A stretch of DNA of 64,000 nt from an uncultured Erythrobacter sp. (GCA_947499095.1 CANMMR010000006.1:1-64000); one strand, 5' to 3'. Counted from the first letter of the stretch, positions 7,634-17,546 are shown. Program-made: numbers and translations. The notes: generated from the letters alone by a model not told the origin.

Positions 7634-9310
7634 ATGCAAGCTGAAGCTGCACTGGGGCGGGTAGGTCTCTGGTTTTTGGTCATGGTTCTTTCTGTCGTCA
7701 TGGCTGCGACGGCTGCGGATCAAGGCATGGCCGCGCACGCGACGATAATCGGGATCATCGCCTTCGTGATGGTGTGGGTTACGGCAGGGCGCTTCGATCC
7801 GCTGGGTAAGGCGCAGGGCTTCTTCAAGATGCCCGAAGGATTGTCCCGTTATGACGATGATCCCATTCGCTGGGGTGTCCTGGCCACCATGTTCTGGGCA
7901 TTGGTGGGCTTGCTTGCTGGCGTCTTCATCGCGTCGCAGCTGGCGTTTCCGCAGCTCAATATCGAGCCCTACTTCAATTTCGGCCGCGTGCGCCCGCTGC
8001 ACACGTCTGCGGTGATCTTCGCTTTCGGCGGCAACATTCTCATCGCAAGCAGCTTCTACGTCGTCCAGCGCACCTGTCGCGCTCAGCTTGCATTTCCGGC
8101 ACTCGCCCGGTTCGTCTTCTGGGGCTACCAACTGTTTATCGTCCTGGCGGCATCGGGTTATCTTTTCGGTGTCACGCAGAGCCGCGAATATGCCGAGCCG
8201 GAATGGTATGTGGACCTTTGGCTCACCATCGTATGGGTCGCCTATTTGATCGTCTTCGTGGGCACACTGGCTCGTCGGAAAGAACCGCACATTTACGTCG
8301 CGAACTGGTTCTACCTCTCGTTCATCATCACCATCGCGATGTTGCACATCGTTAACAACCTCGCAGTCCCCGTTGCTTGGAACGGGTCGCTGTCCTTCTC
8401 GGCCTTTGCTGGGGTCCAGGACGCGCTGACGCAGTGGTGGTATGGCCACAACGCCGTCGCGTTCTTCCTCACGGTGCCGTTCCTCGCGATGATGTATTAC
8501 TTCGTGCCGAAACAGGCCGAGCGACCGGTCTACAGCTATCGCCTTTCGATCATACACTTCTGGTCGCTGATCTTTCTCTACATCTGGGCCGGCCCACACC
8601 ATCTCCATTACACGGCGCTGCCCGACTGGGCACAGACGCTCGGCATGGTATTCTCGGTGATCCTGTGGATGCCGAGCTGGGGCGGCATGATCAATGGTTT
8701 GATGACCCTCAACGGGGCATGGGACAAAGTCCGCACCGATCCGATCATCCGCATGATGGTCATGGCGATGGCCTTCTACGGCATGGCGACCTTCGAGGGT
8801 CCCATGCTCAGTATCAAGGCGGTGAATTCGCTTTCGCACTACACTGACTGGACCGTCGGGCACGTGCATTCCGGAGCGCTCGGCTGGAACGGGCTTATCA
8901 GTTTCGCAGCGGTCTACTTCCTTGTGCCGCGCCTGTGGAAGCGGGAGCGCATGTATTCGCTGCGGATGATCAATTGGCACTTCTGGCTCGCTACGCTCGG
9001 TATCGTTTTTTATGCGGCAAGCATGTGGGTGGCGGGCATTACGCAAGGGCTGATGTGGCGCGAATACGGGCCCGATGGTTATCTCGTAAATAGCTTCGCG
9101 GAGACGGTTGCAGCCTTGCACGAGCTCTACATCATCCGGGCTCTGGGCGGCGTCATGTATCTCAGCGGAGCAATCATCATGGGCTACAATGTCTGGATGA
9201 CGATCGGGGGTAAACTTCGGGAGGAAAAGCCGATGGGAGCCATGCCCGCATACGACCCCGACAAGGACCGGCCCATCGCAGGCTCGGCTTCACCCGAACC
9301 CGCAGAATAG
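7634..9310 (+). CDS. ccoN: Cytochrome cbb3 oxidase catalytic subunit I
   Basis: This is the 558-residue heme-copper subunit of the high-affinity cbb3 terminal oxidase in the inner membrane. It reduces O2 at low tension and pumps protons. Twelve hydrophobic segments are visible. Conserved histidine motifs include [18 protein letters not shown] near residue 125, the [13 protein letters not shown] segment, the copper-ligand pair in [13 protein letters not shown], and [16 protein letters not shown] for the hemes. The ATG at 7634 follows an in-frame TTG and is favoured by the nearby CGGAG. It is first in a long operon controlled from the site at 7567-7580. Confidence 0.97.
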   Translation: MQAEAALGRVGLWFLVMVLSVVMAATAADQGMAAHATIIGIIAFVMVWVTAGRFDPLGKAQGFFKMPEGLSRYDDDPIRWGVLATMFWALVGLLAGVFIASQLAFPQLNIEPYFNFGRVRPLHTSAVIFAFGGNILIASSFYVVQRTCRAQLAFPALARFVFWGYQLFIVLAASGYLFGVTQSREYAEPEWYVDLWLTIVWVAYLIVFVGTLARRKEPHIYVANWFYLSFIITIAMLHIVNNLAVPVAWNGSLSFSAFAGVQDALTQWWYGHNAVAFFLTVPFLAMMYYFVPKQAERPVYSYRLSIIHFWSLIFLYIWAGPHHLHYTALPDWAQTLGMVFSVILWMPSWGGMINGLMTLNGAWDKVRTDPIIRMMVMAMAFYGMATFEGPMLSIKAVNSLSHYTDWTVGHVHSGALGWNGLISFAAVYFLVPRLWKRERMYSLRMINWHFWLATLGIVFYAASMWVAGITQGLMWREYGPDGYLVNSFAETVAALHELYIIRALGGVMYLSGAIIMGYNVWMTIGGKLREEKPMGAMPAYDPDKDRPIAGSASPEPAE

Positions 9311-9321
9311 GATAGATTGTC

Positions 9322-10074
9322 ATGGGCCTCGCTACCCAGCATAAGAAGCTGGAAAAGAACATTAACCTACTCGCGATCTTCTCCTTTATCGCAGTGTCGA
9401 TCGGGGGCATCGTCGAGATCGCCCCATTGTTCTGGATCGACAACACGATCGAGGAAGTAGAGGGCATGCGTCCCTACACGCCGCTGGAGCAGGCGGGGCG
9501 CAACATTTACGTGCGTGAGGGTTGCTATTCCTGCCACAGTCAAATGATCCGTCCGTTCCGCGACGAGGTGGAGCGCTACGGACATTACAGCCTCGCCGCC
9601 GAAAGCATGTATGATCACCCCTTCCAGTGGGGTTCGAAGCGCACGGGGCCTGATCTGGCGCGCGTCGGCGGGCGGTATTCGGACGAATGGCACGTCCAGC
9701 ACCTAGAGGATCCGCAGAGCGTGGTGCCGGAAAGCATCATGCCAAAATACTCGTTCCTCGGTGACACGCCGCTCAATACGGACAACGCTGCCGCTATGCT
9801 GGTTGCTCTTAGAAGGGTTGGCGTCCCCTACTCGGATCGCGACGTTGGCGAAGCGATGGCGGACATGATCCTCCAGGCCGATCCCGATAGCGGCGGCGAT
9901 GTCGAGGATTTCCAGCAGCGCTACCCCAAGGCGCAGGTTCGCGATTTTGATGGTGATCCGAGCAAGCTTACCGAAATGGACGCGCTCGTCGCGTATTTGC
10001 AGATGCTTGGCACGCTGGTCGATGTCGATAGTGCGGCAGCACAAGAGCGGCTGGCCGAGGAGAAAGGCCGATGA
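9322..10074 (+). CDS. ccoO: Cytochrome cbb3 oxidase mono-heme subunit II
   Basis: The 250-residue protein has one N-terminal membrane anchor (about residues 17-37) and a periplasmic cytochrome c domain with the heme motif [12 protein letters not shown] near residue 70. A methionine ligand is likely in SIMPKYSFL. CcoO passes electrons from CcoP to the catalytic CcoN. The gene starts 12 bases after ccoN and its stop overlaps the ccoQ start in ATGA. Confidence 0.96.
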   Translation: MGLATQHKKLEKNINLLAIFSFIAVSIGGIVEIAPLFWIDNTIEEVEGMRPYTPLEQAGRNIYVREGCYSCHSQMIRPFRDEVERYGHYSLAAESMYDHPFQWGSKRTGPDLARVGGRYSDEWHVQHLEDPQSVVPESIMPKYSFLGDTPLNTDNAAAMLVALRRVGVPYSDRDVGEAMADMILQADPDSGGDVEDFQQRYPKAQVRDFDGDPSKLTEMDALVAYLQMLGTLVDVDSAAAQERLAEEKGR

Positions 10075-10250
10075 GCCTCTACGACCAGTTGCGCCACTTC
10101 GCCGATAGCTACGGCCTCGTCGCCCTGTTGATCCTGTTTCTCGGCCTTTGCCTCTGGGTGTTTCGTCCCGGCGCAAAGCAACGCAATCAGGAAGCGGCGC
10201 GTTCGATATTCAATGATGAAGAAACCGGGGAGCGCCCAGATGGCAAATAA
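10071..10250 (+). CDS. ccoQ: Small cbb3 oxidase subunit CcoQ
   Basis: A 59-residue protein begins [20 protein letters not shown] and has a single membrane helix followed by the CcoQ-type segment WVFRPGAK and a charged tail. CcoQ stabilises the oxidase and helps signalling in some species. The start overlaps the ccoO stop by four bases (ATGA), and its end overlaps the ccoP start by 11 bases. Confidence 0.9.
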   Translation: MSLYDQLRHFADSYGLVALLILFLGLCLWVFRPGAKQRNQEAARSIFNDEETGERPDGK

Positions 10251-11151
10251 GCGCATCGACGAGCCAACCGGCACGGAATTTGTCGGACACGAATGGGACG
10301 GCATCGAAGAACTCGATACGCCGATGCCGCGCTGGTGGCTCTGGTCCCTCTACGCGACGATTGTCTGGGGGGTGATCTACGTGATCCTCTATCCTGCATG
10401 GCCGCTGGTCAACAAAGCAACCGAAGGCGTGCTCGGCTGGAGCAGCCGCGGGGAGCTCGCCGAAGAGATGAGCGTTGTCGACCAAGCGCGGGCTACCGTG
10501 CGCGAAGAGCTCGCGCGCATGCCGATCGAACGCTTGCCAGAGAACAGCGAACTGTTTGGGCAAGCAGTGGCTGGTGGCCGGTCTGCTTTCCAAGTCCATT
10601 GTTCGCAATGCCACGGCTCGGGAGCGGCCGGCAGCCAGACCCTTGGCTATCCCAATCTCAACGATGATGACTGGCTCTGGGGCGGAGATCTCAAGGCTAT
10701 CGAATATACGCTCGTAAACGGCATTCGCGCACCCGGCGTCGACGATACAAGAATGAGCGTTATGCCTCCATTCGAAGGAGCGTTTGATGCAGACCAACTC
10801 ACTGCAGTCACGAATCACGTCCTTTCCTTAAGCGGGAAGGCGTCGTCGACCGCTTCCGGAGCTCAGCTATACCAAGACAACTGCTCCGTCTGTCACGGAC
10901 CTTCAGGTGAGGGAAATCGTGAGCTTGGTGCGCCGCGCCTTAACGACGCCATCTGGCTCTATGGGAGTTCACCCGAACAGCTGCGTAATCAAATTCTGAA
11001 CCCAAAAATGGGTCGCATGCCGCACTGGAGTGGACGTCTCGACCCGGTCACGATCAAGATGCTGTCGGCCTATGTGTGGTCTCTCGGCGGCGGCGAAGAA
11101 TTCGTCGAGGTCGCTGAAGATCCTGCGGTGGAGGTCGATGAAGAACCGTGA
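10240..11151 (+). CDS. ccoP: Cytochrome cbb3 oxidase di-heme subunit III
   Basis: The 303-residue protein has an N-terminal anchor segment (WWLWSLYATIVWGVIYVI) and two periplasmic cytochrome c domains. Their heme motifs are CSQCH near residue 123 and CSVCH near residue 217. It takes electrons from the bc1 complex or soluble cytochrome c and hands them to CcoO. The start [11 protein letters not shown] at 10240 is chosen because it has a GGGGAG sequence upstream and matches the family N terminus. An earlier in-frame ATG at 10213 lies deep inside ccoQ. Confidence 0.96.
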   Translation: MANKRIDEPTGTEFVGHEWDGIEELDTPMPRWWLWSLYATIVWGVIYVILYPAWPLVNKATEGVLGWSSRGELAEEMSVVDQARATVREELARMPIERLPENSELFGQAVAGGRSAFQVHCSQCHGSGAAGSQTLGYPNLNDDDWLWGGDLKAIEYTLVNGIRAPGVDDTRMSVMPPFEGAFDADQLTAVTNHVLSLSGKASSTASGAQLYQDNCSVCHGPSGEGNRELGAPRLNDAIWLYGSSPEQLRNQILNPKMGRMPHWSGRLDPVTIKMLSAYVWSLGGGEEFVEVAEDPAVEVDEEP

Positions 11152-12748
11152 TCCCAGTCGCGCGTCGAGCGCTCCTCCTCGCCGCGAAGGCGAGGAGCGT
11201 GACTGGTCGGTTGTCGTTGAGGACGGACGGGCGAAGACGAACGAGCCGGTTTCGAGCGCCGTAGCCGAACCGGAAGCAACGACGCTACGCCACGAACCGC
11301 ACGAGCCGCCGCGACAGCACCTGCCGACGAAACTGTTCGAGAAGCGCACAAAGGTCCACAACAAGCGGATCGACGGGCCTTTCCGGCGTTTCAAATGGTT
11401 CGTCATGTTCGTTACTTTGGCGGTCTACTACGGCACGCCCTGGATCCGCTGGGATCGTGGTCCCTATGCACCCGACCAAGCGGTGCTTGTCGATCTCGCC
11501 AACCGGCGTTTCTACATGTTCGGAATCGAGATCTGGCCACACGAATTCTACTACGTCGCCGGTCTGCTGATCATGGCCGCACTTGGCCTGTTCCTCGTGA
11601 CGAGTGCGGTTGGACGCGCCTGGTGCGGATACGCTTGCCCGCAGACTGTCTGGACAGACCTGTTCCAACATGTCGATCGTTTCGTCGACGGCGATCGTAA
11701 CGCGCGCATAAGGCTCGATGCCGCGCCGCTGGGACCGAAGAAATTTGCGAAGCGCACGTTCAAATACACCATCTATCTCGTCATCAGTTTCTGGACGGGC
11801 GGTGCATGGATCATGTATTTCGCCGATGCCCCGACATTGGTGCGGGATTTCTGGGCGGGCGAGGCTGCGCCAGCCGCATACATCACTGTCGCCATCCTGA
11901 CCCTTACCACCTTTACGCTCGGCGGGTTTATGCGCGAGCAGGTCTGTATCTACATGTGCCCGTGGCCGCGCATCCAGACCGCCATGATGGACGAGAAGTC
12001 GCTGCTTGTGACTTACAAGGACTGGCGCGGCGAACCACGCGGCAGCGTCAAGAAAGCGCAGAAGAACCCTGAAAAATTCGGCGATTGCATCGACTGTCTG
12101 CAATGCGTCGCTGTCTGTCCCACCGGGATCGACATTCGCGAGGGACCACAGGTTGGCTGCATCACCTGCGCGCTCTGCATCGATGCCTGCGACAAGGTGA
12201 TGGCAGATATCGGCAGACCACGCGGCCTCATTGATTATGCGACGCTGGAGGACTGCGAAAAGGAAGCGAATGGCGAACCCACGCGCTCGCCTTGGAAGGC
12301 GATTTTTCGACCAAGGACCATCGCCTACTTTCTGATCTGGGGCAGCATCGGCCTTGCCATGCTGTTTGCTCTAGGTGTGCGCAGCCATGTCGGTCTCTCG
12401 GTTTCGCCCGACCGTAACCCGCCTTACATACTCATGAGCGACGGATCGGTGCGAAATTCCTACACGCTGAAACTACGTAATATGGAAAGTCGCCCGCGCG
12501 AGATGGAGATCGCTGTCGAGGGGCTGCCCAGCGCACTTATGTGGACCGATACGATCGGACGAGACGAGGCCGCGCGCTCGCAGATCAAGACGGTCCCTGC
12601 CGATCAGGTCCTCTCGGTTCGCGCTTATGTCATCGCGCCGGAGGGCACTTCGACGCAAGAGTTCAACTTCAGAGTGACCTCGCGCGACGAGCAGCAAGAG
12701 TCGGCGACAACCGAAACGCGGTTCGATACGCCCGGAGGTGAGCAGTGA
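11138..12748 (+). CDS. ccoG: cbb3 oxidase assembly ferredoxin-like protein CcoG
   Basis: The 536-residue membrane protein (FixG/RdxA family) is needed to reduce copper for cbb3 assembly. It has several membrane spans, the motif GRAWCGYACPQTVWTD near residue 165, two [4Fe-4S] ferredoxin motifs (CIDCLQCVAVCP and CITCALCIDAC), and a C-terminal immunoglobulin-like periplasmic domain. The start at 11138 is supported by a GGAGG six bases before it and overlaps the end of ccoP by 14 bases. An unusually long, charged, disordered stretch of about 65 residues precedes the conserved KRTKVHNK motif. The ccoG stop overlaps the ccoH start (GTGA). Confidence 0.94.
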   Translation: MKNRDPSRASSAPPRREGEERDWSVVVEDGRAKTNEPVSSAVAEPEATTLRHEPHEPPRQHLPTKLFEKRTKVHNKRIDGPFRRFKWFVMFVTLAVYYGTPWIRWDRGPYAPDQAVLVDLANRRFYMFGIEIWPHEFYYVAGLLIMAALGLFLVTSAVGRAWCGYACPQTVWTDLFQHVDRFVDGDRNARIRLDAAPLGPKKFAKRTFKYTIYLVISFWTGGAWIMYFADAPTLVRDFWAGEAAPAAYITVAILTLTTFTLGGFMREQVCIYMCPWPRIQTAMMDEKSLLVTYKDWRGEPRGSVKKAQKNPEKFGDCIDCLQCVAVCPTGIDIREGPQVGCITCALCIDACDKVMADIGRPRGLIDYATLEDCEKEANGEPTRSPWKAIFRPRTIAYFLIWGSIGLAMLFALGVRSHVGLSVSPDRNPPYILMSDGSVRNSYTLKLRNMESRPREMEIAVEGLPSALMWTDTIGRDEAARSQIKTVPADQVLSVRAYVIAPEGTSTQEFNFRVTSRDEQQESATTETRFDTPGGEQ

Positions 12749-13194
12749 AGCGCGAATTTACCGGCAAGCATGCGGCGACTATCATCGTGTCTGGCTTTGC
12801 CATCATCATCGCGGTTAACTTGTTTATGGCCACGCTTGCCGTTCGCGGATTCGGCGGCGTAATCGTCGAGAACTCCTATGTCGCAAGCCAGAATTTCAAC
12901 GACTGGCTGGATGCGGCGGAGAAGCAGGAAGCTCTGGGTTGGATGGTCGAGATGACCCGGAGCGAGAACGGGCACCTCTTGATCGAGACTGCTTCGGTGC
13001 CGGATGGTGCCACCGTCACTGCCGTGGCCCGCCGGCCACTTGGGCAACCAGAAATCACGACTCTGAGTTTCATTGAGGCGACCCGGGGCAATCACGTGTC
13101 GCTCGAGCCGCTCGATGCGGGACGTTGGATTGTCCGCCTGACAATCTCGTCCGAGGATGGTCATACCTGGGCGACTGAAGAGCATCTGTCGTGA
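12745..13194 (+). CDS. ccoH: FixH/CcoH family assembly protein
   Basis: The 149-residue protein has one N-terminal membrane helix (about residues 10-32) and a periplasmic domain with the FixH motif VENSYVASQNFN followed by GW and repeated beta strands. CcoH is a late-acting assembly partner that stays with the oxidase. It begins with GTG in a four-base overlap with the ccoG stop and ends in the same kind of overlap with ccoI, so translational coupling is likely. Confidence 0.92.
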   Translation: MKREFTGKHAATIIVSGFAIIIAVNLFMATLAVRGFGGVIVENSYVASQNFNDWLDAAEKQEALGWMVEMTRSENGHLLIETASVPDGATVTAVARRPLGQPEITTLSFIEATRGNHVSLEPLDAGRWIVRLTISSEDGHTWATEEHLS

Positions 13195-15320
13195 ACGCCC
13201 CGGCAACCCTGGATATTTCTGAGCGCCCTAGCTTGGTGGATAGCCGGTTTACCGTTCCCGGTATGCGCTGTGCGGGATGCATCGCCAAGATAGAGCGTGG
13301 TTTGCAAGAGCTCGACGGTATCGAGGCAGCGCGCGTCAATTTTTCTGCCAAGAGAGTTGCCGTTCGTCACGACCGAGCGCTCGACGCAGACGAACTCGTA
13401 GATGCCATTCGCAGGATCGGGTTCGAGGCGCAAATCGCCGAAGCCAACCCACTGGGCCAGGACGATGCTGAAAGGCGTATGCTCCTGCGCTCGCTTGCCG
13501 TTGCGGGGTTCGGCATGATGAATATCATGCTGCTCTCTGTAAGCGTCTGGTCAGGCGCCGGCGGAGTGACGCGCGAACTGTTCCATTGGCTCTCCGCACT
13601 GATCGCGTTGCCGGTGGTCGCCTATGCTGGACGCCCATTCTTTTCCAGCGCAGCCATGGCCCTGCGGCACCGCCGGACCAACATGGATGTGCCGATCTCG
13701 ATTGGAGTCCTGCTGGCGACCGGGCTAAGTGTTTATGAGACCGCCACCGGCGGCGAGCATGCCTATTTCGACAGCGCCGTCATGCTGCTCTTTTTCCTGC
13801 TTTGCGGTCGCGCACTCGACGCGACCATGCGCAACAAAACGCGTGCAGGCATCGGCGCGCTCCTTTCGCGGATGGGCAAATCAGCGAGGGTCCTGAAGGC
13901 TGATGGATCAAGCCAGACGATTGCCGCGCAAGATCTCGAGCCTGGAATGCTCATGCTCGTTGCAGCGGGTGAAGCGCTGGCTGCTGATGGTGTGATTGAG
14001 GAGGGAAAAACTTCAATCGACAATGCGATGCTTACCGGTGAAAGCACGCCAGAGGCTGCTGCAGCGGGGAACACGGTCTACGCCGGGGCAATCAATCTCG
14101 GAGATCCGATCCGCGTCAGGGTGACCGCTGCTTCGTCCGATACTGCGATTGCCGAGATCGCGCGCCTGATGGATGAGGCGGGTCAGTCGCGTAGCCATTA
14201 TGTCCGCATCGCCGATCGCGCGTCGCGTCTCTACGCGCCTGCCGTCCATACGCTTGCGCTGCTGGCGTTTGTCGGATGGATGATCGCGGGTGCGGGTTGG
14301 CACCAGTCGCTGGTCATCGCTATCGCGGTGCTCATCATCACCTGTCCTTGTGCGATGGGGCTGGCGGTCCCAGCTGCTCAGGTCGTGGCGTCAGGAGCGC
14401 TCGCTAAAAGGGGGGTGCTGGTCAAGGATGGCAGTGCGCTCGAGCGGCTGGCGGAAGTCGACATGGCATTGTTCGACAAGACCGGCACGTTGACGCTTGG
14501 TGAGCCGGTCCCCAGCCTCGATCATTTGCCGGATGAACAGAAAACCATCGCGCTAGGATTGGCGCAGGCAAGTCGGCATCCCTTGAGCAGAGGTATCGCA
14601 TCCGCCCTGGAAGGGGCAGGCGTTTCCTCTGCATCGCTTACCGCAATTACGGAAACAGGAGGACGAGGCGTCAGCGGGATGTATGGCGAAACTCCGGTTT
14701 CGTTGGCGCGAGGTGATTTCGATCAAGCCGGTCTCGCATCCTCGCTCCATATCGCAGAGCAAACCATCGCAATCGCGTTCACTGACCCGGTGCGAACCGA
14801 TGTGACTGAAACCCTCGGGGAGCTTCGGGCGCTCGGCGTTGAAAGCAAAATCGTGTCAGGTGATCGCCAGTTACCGGTTCTTGCACTCGCAGGCGAACTC
14901 GGCATCGAGGGGGAGAGTGAAATGCGCCCCGACACCAAGCTGGCACTGCTTGATGAGTTGAAGGGCGCTGGACGCCGCCCGCTGATGGTTGGCGACGGCA
15001 TAAACGATGGTCCTGCCCTAGCTGCGGCCCATGCTTCCATCGCACCCGGCACTGCCAGCGACGTGAGCCAACAGGCAGCCGACGCGGTTTTCCTCGGGAA
15101 GAGGCTAATGCCAGTTGCGCTGGCCATCGTTGTCGCCCGTCGAACCATGCGCATCGTCCGCGAGAATTTCGGATTTGCCATCGGCTATAACGTGCTTGCG
15201 GTGCCGCTCGCACTTGCGGGTTTCGTGACCCCGCTCGTCGCCGCGGTCGCCATGTCTCTCAGCTCGCTGGTAGTCGTTGGCAATTCGCTGAGGCTTGCCC
15301 GCGTCAGGCACGCTACGTGA
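13191..15320 (+). CDS. ccoI: Copper-exporting P1B-type ATPase for cbb3 assembly
   Basis: The 709-residue P-type ATPase supplies copper to the cbb3 oxidase. It has an N-terminal heavy-metal domain with MRCAGC near residue 26, a transmembrane metal motif TCPCAMGLAVPA near residue 384, the phosphorylation loop DKTGTLTLG, the HP pair in SRHPLSRGIA and the hinge GDGINDGPALAAAH. The single metal domain and the CPC motif indicate Cu(I). Its place between ccoH and ccoS identifies it as CcoI and not a general detoxifying pump. GTG start, four-base overlap with ccoH. Confidence 0.95.
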   Translation: MNAPATLDISERPSLVDSRFTVPGMRCAGCIAKIERGLQELDGIEAARVNFSAKRVAVRHDRALDADELVDAIRRIGFEAQIAEANPLGQDDAERRMLLRSLAVAGFGMMNIMLLSVSVWSGAGGVTRELFHWLSALIALPVVAYAGRPFFSSAAMALRHRRTNMDVPISIGVLLATGLSVYETATGGEHAYFDSAVMLLFFLLCGRALDATMRNKTRAGIGALLSRMGKSARVLKADGSSQTIAAQDLEPGMLMLVAAGEALAADGVIEEGKTSIDNAMLTGESTPEAAAAGNTVYAGAINLGDPIRVRVTAASSDTAIAEIARLMDEAGQSRSHYVRIADRASRLYAPAVHTLALLAFVGWMIAGAGWHQSLVIAIAVLIITCPCAMGLAVPAAQVVASGALAKRGVLVKDGSALERLAEVDMALFDKTGTLTLGEPVPSLDHLPDEQKTIALGLAQASRHPLSRGIASALEGAGVSSASLTAITETGGRGVSGMYGETPVSLARGDFDQAGLASSLHIAEQTIAIAFTDPVRTDVTETLGELRALGVESKIVSGDRQLPVLALAGELGIEGESEMRPDTKLALLDELKGAGRRPLMVGDGINDGPALAAAHASIAPGTASDVSQQAADAVFLGKRLMPVALAIVVARRTMRIVRENFGFAIGYNVLAVPLALAGFVTPLVAAVAMSLSSLVVVGNSLRLARVRHAT

Positions 15321-15502
15321 ACGTCTTGGTCTTCCTTATTCCGGTCGCGCTGTTTCTGGGTGGCGCCGGGCTTGTCCTGTTTTTCTGGGCCATGCGCGAC
15401 GGCCAGTTCGAGGATCTCGACGGTGCGGCAAACCGCATCCTTATCGATGACGAGGAAGACGATCGGACTGCGAAAAGCGAAGGGGATAATCCTCCCCGAT
15501 GA
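15317..15502 (+). CDS. ccoS: cbb3 oxidase maturation protein CcoS
   Basis: The 61-residue protein has a single N-terminal membrane helix (NVLVFLIPVALFLGGAGLVL) followed by the CcoS signature FFWAMRDGQFEDLDGAA and a short acidic tail. CcoS is needed for cofactor insertion into the oxidase. GTG start overlapping the ccoI stop, and ATGA overlap with the next small gene. Confidence 0.92.
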   Translation: MNVLVFLIPVALFLGGAGLVLFFWAMRDGQFEDLDGAANRILIDDEEDDRTAKSEGDNPPR

Positions 15503-15708
15503 AAACAGGTATCTTTGCCCTTCTTGCGCTACTTCCGGCATCATTCGGGCCTGTTCCCGCATCTGCCAAAACCGTCGAAGCGCGTCTTTGCGGTGGCGGC
15601 GTCATCAGCATACCGATCCCAATGCGCGAGACTCCACCTGCCGCTCCCTGTCAAAGCAAGGGGTGTCACGCATTCTGTTCTCGCAAACGAATTGATCCAG
15701 CGCAATGA
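15499..15708 (+). CDS. Small secreted cysteine-rich protein inside the cco operon
   Basis: The 69-residue product has a signal peptide (KTGIFALLALLPASFGP, probable cleavage after ASA) and a mature part of about 45 residues with four cysteines spaced C-x20-C-x4-C-x3-C. I do not recognise the family. It is joined by four-base ATGA overlaps both to ccoS and to hemN, so it is clearly translated with the oxidase assembly genes. A periplasmic metal-handling or thiol role in cbb3 maturation is plausible, but this is inference from position and cysteine content. Confidence 0.65.
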   Translation: MKTGIFALLALLPASFGPVPASAKTVEARLCGGGVISIPIPMRETPPAAPCQSKGCHAFCSRKRIDPAQ

Positions 15709-17051
15709 ACGTGGTCCCCGATGCGAGCAGAGAGCCCGCCATGTGGCCCTACCATCCTGACCTGCTGGCAACCCCGGTTCCCCGCTACACGAGCTATCCG
15801 ACAGCAGCCGAGTTCGCTCCCCTGTCGCCCACGCAATATGCCGAGGCGCTTGGCGGCGCGCACGGCGCCATCTCGCTCTACGTCCATATCCCGTTCTGCG
15901 AGAAGATATGCTTCTACTGCGGGTGCAACACCGGCAAATCAGGCAAGCGACAGCGTCTCGAATCCTATCTGGACGCCCTGTCTTGCGAAATCGATCTCGT
16001 ATCGAGCCTCTTGCCAAGAGATGCATCGGTGCGTCGGATTGCATTCGGGGGTGGGAGTCCAAATGCCATTAGTCCGACCGAATTCCTCACGCTAGTCGAC
16101 CGCTTGATCGCACGCTTCAGCATCGATGATCCGACCTTCTCGATCGAGCTTGATCCTAGAACGTTCTCGCAAGAATGGGCAGAGGCGATCGGGAGCGTTG
16201 GCATCCAACGCGCAAGCCTCGGCGTTCAGACTTTCGCTGCCCAGTGCCAAGAAGCCATTGGACGCGTGCAACCCGAGAGCCTTATCGAGCAGAGCACCGA
16301 CCTTCTCCGAAAATACGGGATCTCTTCGCTCAATTTCGATTTGATGTATGGCCTTCCGCACCAGTCGCAGGAAGATCTCAGCGATAGTCTGCAGCGCACA
16401 CTCGCCATGAGTCCGGACCGCATCGCGCTCTTTGGCTATGCTCATGTTCCGCATCTGATTGCGCGACAGCGTGTCATCGATGGGAATGCGTTACCGGGTT
16501 CGGAGCAACGCTTCGCAATGGCTCAGCTAGGCCACGCTCTGCTTACAGGGCAGGGCTATCGATCAATCGGATTTGATCATTTTGCCAAACCCGATGACTC
16601 ACTCGCCTTGGCATCTGCTGCAGGAACGTTGCGACGAAATTTTCAGGGCTTCACCGATGATCAGTCGCCCGTCCTGATCGGGCTTGGCAGTTCGGCAGTA
16701 AGCAGCTTCCCGCAGCTCTTGGCGCAGAACGAAAAGAACAGTGGCCGGTACAGAATGCTGGCCGGGCAGAGCCGACTGACGAGTGCGGTTGGCATCACTC
16801 GGACCGAAGACGACCGCCATCGCGGGGAGATGATCGAGTCACTCTTGTGCCGCGGCAGTGCTGAAGTCCGGCGAGTCACGACTCAGGAACTCTTGGATGC
16901 TCTGCAACCATTTCTCGATCTCGATCTTGCGATCATCGAAGATGGCCTTCTTGCTATAACGTCCTCCGGACTACCCTATGCACGTGTGATCGCTGCCTTG
17001 TTCGATACATATCGCCCGCAGTCTGTCCGTCGTTTCAGTTCGGCCGTGTGA
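15705..17051 (+). CDS. hemN: Oxygen-independent coproporphyrinogen III oxidase
   Basis: The 448-residue radical SAM enzyme converts coproporphyrinogen III to protoporphyrinogen IX without oxygen, supplying heme for the cbb3 oxidase at low O2. The iron-sulfur motif is CEKICFYCGC near residue 62 (C-x3-C-x2-C with the extra C typical of HemN). The SAM-binding glycine motif FGGGSPNAIS and the conserved segment RASLGVQTFAAQCQEAIGR follow. The N terminus YHPDLLATPVPRYTSYPTA is characteristic. Translation may start at 15705 (overlapping the small gene) or at the ATG at 15741. It is the last gene of the cco operon. Confidence 0.94.
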   Translation: MNVVPDASREPAMWPYHPDLLATPVPRYTSYPTAAEFAPLSPTQYAEALGGAHGAISLYVHIPFCEKICFYCGCNTGKSGKRQRLESYLDALSCEIDLVSSLLPRDASVRRIAFGGGSPNAISPTEFLTLVDRLIARFSIDDPTFSIELDPRTFSQEWAEAIGSVGIQRASLGVQTFAAQCQEAIGRVQPESLIEQSTDLLRKYGISSLNFDLMYGLPHQSQEDLSDSLQRTLAMSPDRIALFGYAHVPHLIARQRVIDGNALPGSEQRFAMAQLGHALLTGQGYRSIGFDHFAKPDDSLALASAAGTLRRNFQGFTDDQSPVLIGLGSSAVSSFPQLLAQNEKNSGRYRMLAGQSRLTSAVGITRTEDDRHRGEMIESLLCRGSAEVRRVTTQELLDALQPFLDLDLAIIEDGLLAITSSGLPYARVIAALFDTYRPQSVRRFSSAV

Positions 17052-17075
17052 CGCGGTCCTAAAGGAGTTTTCTCG

Positions 17076-17351
17076 ATGCCACTGTGGTTCCTTCCTGCTC
17101 TCATCGCACTTTTCGCCGTCGTCAGTCTGGTCGCTGGGATTTGGCTGTTGCTGCACTTGCGCGATGTCGCTCGTGTATTCCGGGGCGACAGGCCTGGGGA
17201 AATGGTGCGTGGGCCGGGGCGAAGGAGGGCGACACCCGCAGCGGTTTGGACAGCGCTGCTCATATTTAACGCAGGCTGGATCGCCTGCATCATTATCTGG
17301 GTCTTCGTTCTGAGCGGTGAAGCCAATACGGTCGTGAGCGCCAAGGGCTGA
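17076..17351 (+). CDS. Small two-helix membrane protein, unknown function
   Basis: The 91-residue protein has two hydrophobic segments, at about residues 3-25 and 60-82, joined by a basic loop (RGDRPGEMVRGPGRRRA). A good AAAGGAG precedes the ATG, and the gene follows hemN by 24 bases on the same strand. I do not recognise it. It may belong to the end of the cco operon. Confidence 0.55.
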   Translation: MPLWFLPALIALFAVVSLVAGIWLLLHLRDVARVFRGDRPGEMVRGPGRRRATPAAVWTALLIFNAGWIACIIIWVFVLSGEANTVVSAKG

Positions 17352-17367
17352 CCGCTTCGAACCGTCC

Positions 17368-17503
17368 TCAAAGTCTGATGAACTCTCGGGCTTGATCGAT
17401 CTGATGACGCCCCTGAGTTGCATGATGCGATAACCAATCAAGTGAACTGCTGGCGCAACGGACAATGTTCCGTCCTTCGGCTTTCGCCCGGTAAAGCGTG
17501 CTC
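17368..17503 (-). pseudogene. 3' remnant of a GGDEF (diguanylate cyclase) gene
   Basis: On the minus strand, the frame that ends with TGA at 17368-17370 encodes a peptide with LYRAKAEGRN, the signature of the C-terminal helix of GGDEF domains (usual form ALYRAKxxGRN), followed by about 30 unconserved residues. Nothing like the rest of a GGDEF domain precedes it: the frame runs straight into the left end of the IS3 element. The other side of the element does not contain the missing part. So this is a broken cyclase gene left at a rearrangement or deletion boundary. Confidence 0.6.
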
Positions 17504-17517
17504 TGCCACGTGAAAAC

Positions 17518-17546
17518 TGGACCGTTTCGAGCTAGAGTTTTCCGCC
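17518..17546 (+). repeat. IS3-family left inverted repeat
   Basis: Starts TGGACCG and ends GAGTTTTCCGCC. It is the partner of the repeat at 18688-18716. Confidence 0.6.

Noticed and set aside
7577..9121. 514-codon open frame on the minus strand opposite ccoN
   Set aside because: The product is rich in H, R, D and E in a pattern typical of antisense frames in GC-rich DNA. ccoN is certain on the other strand.
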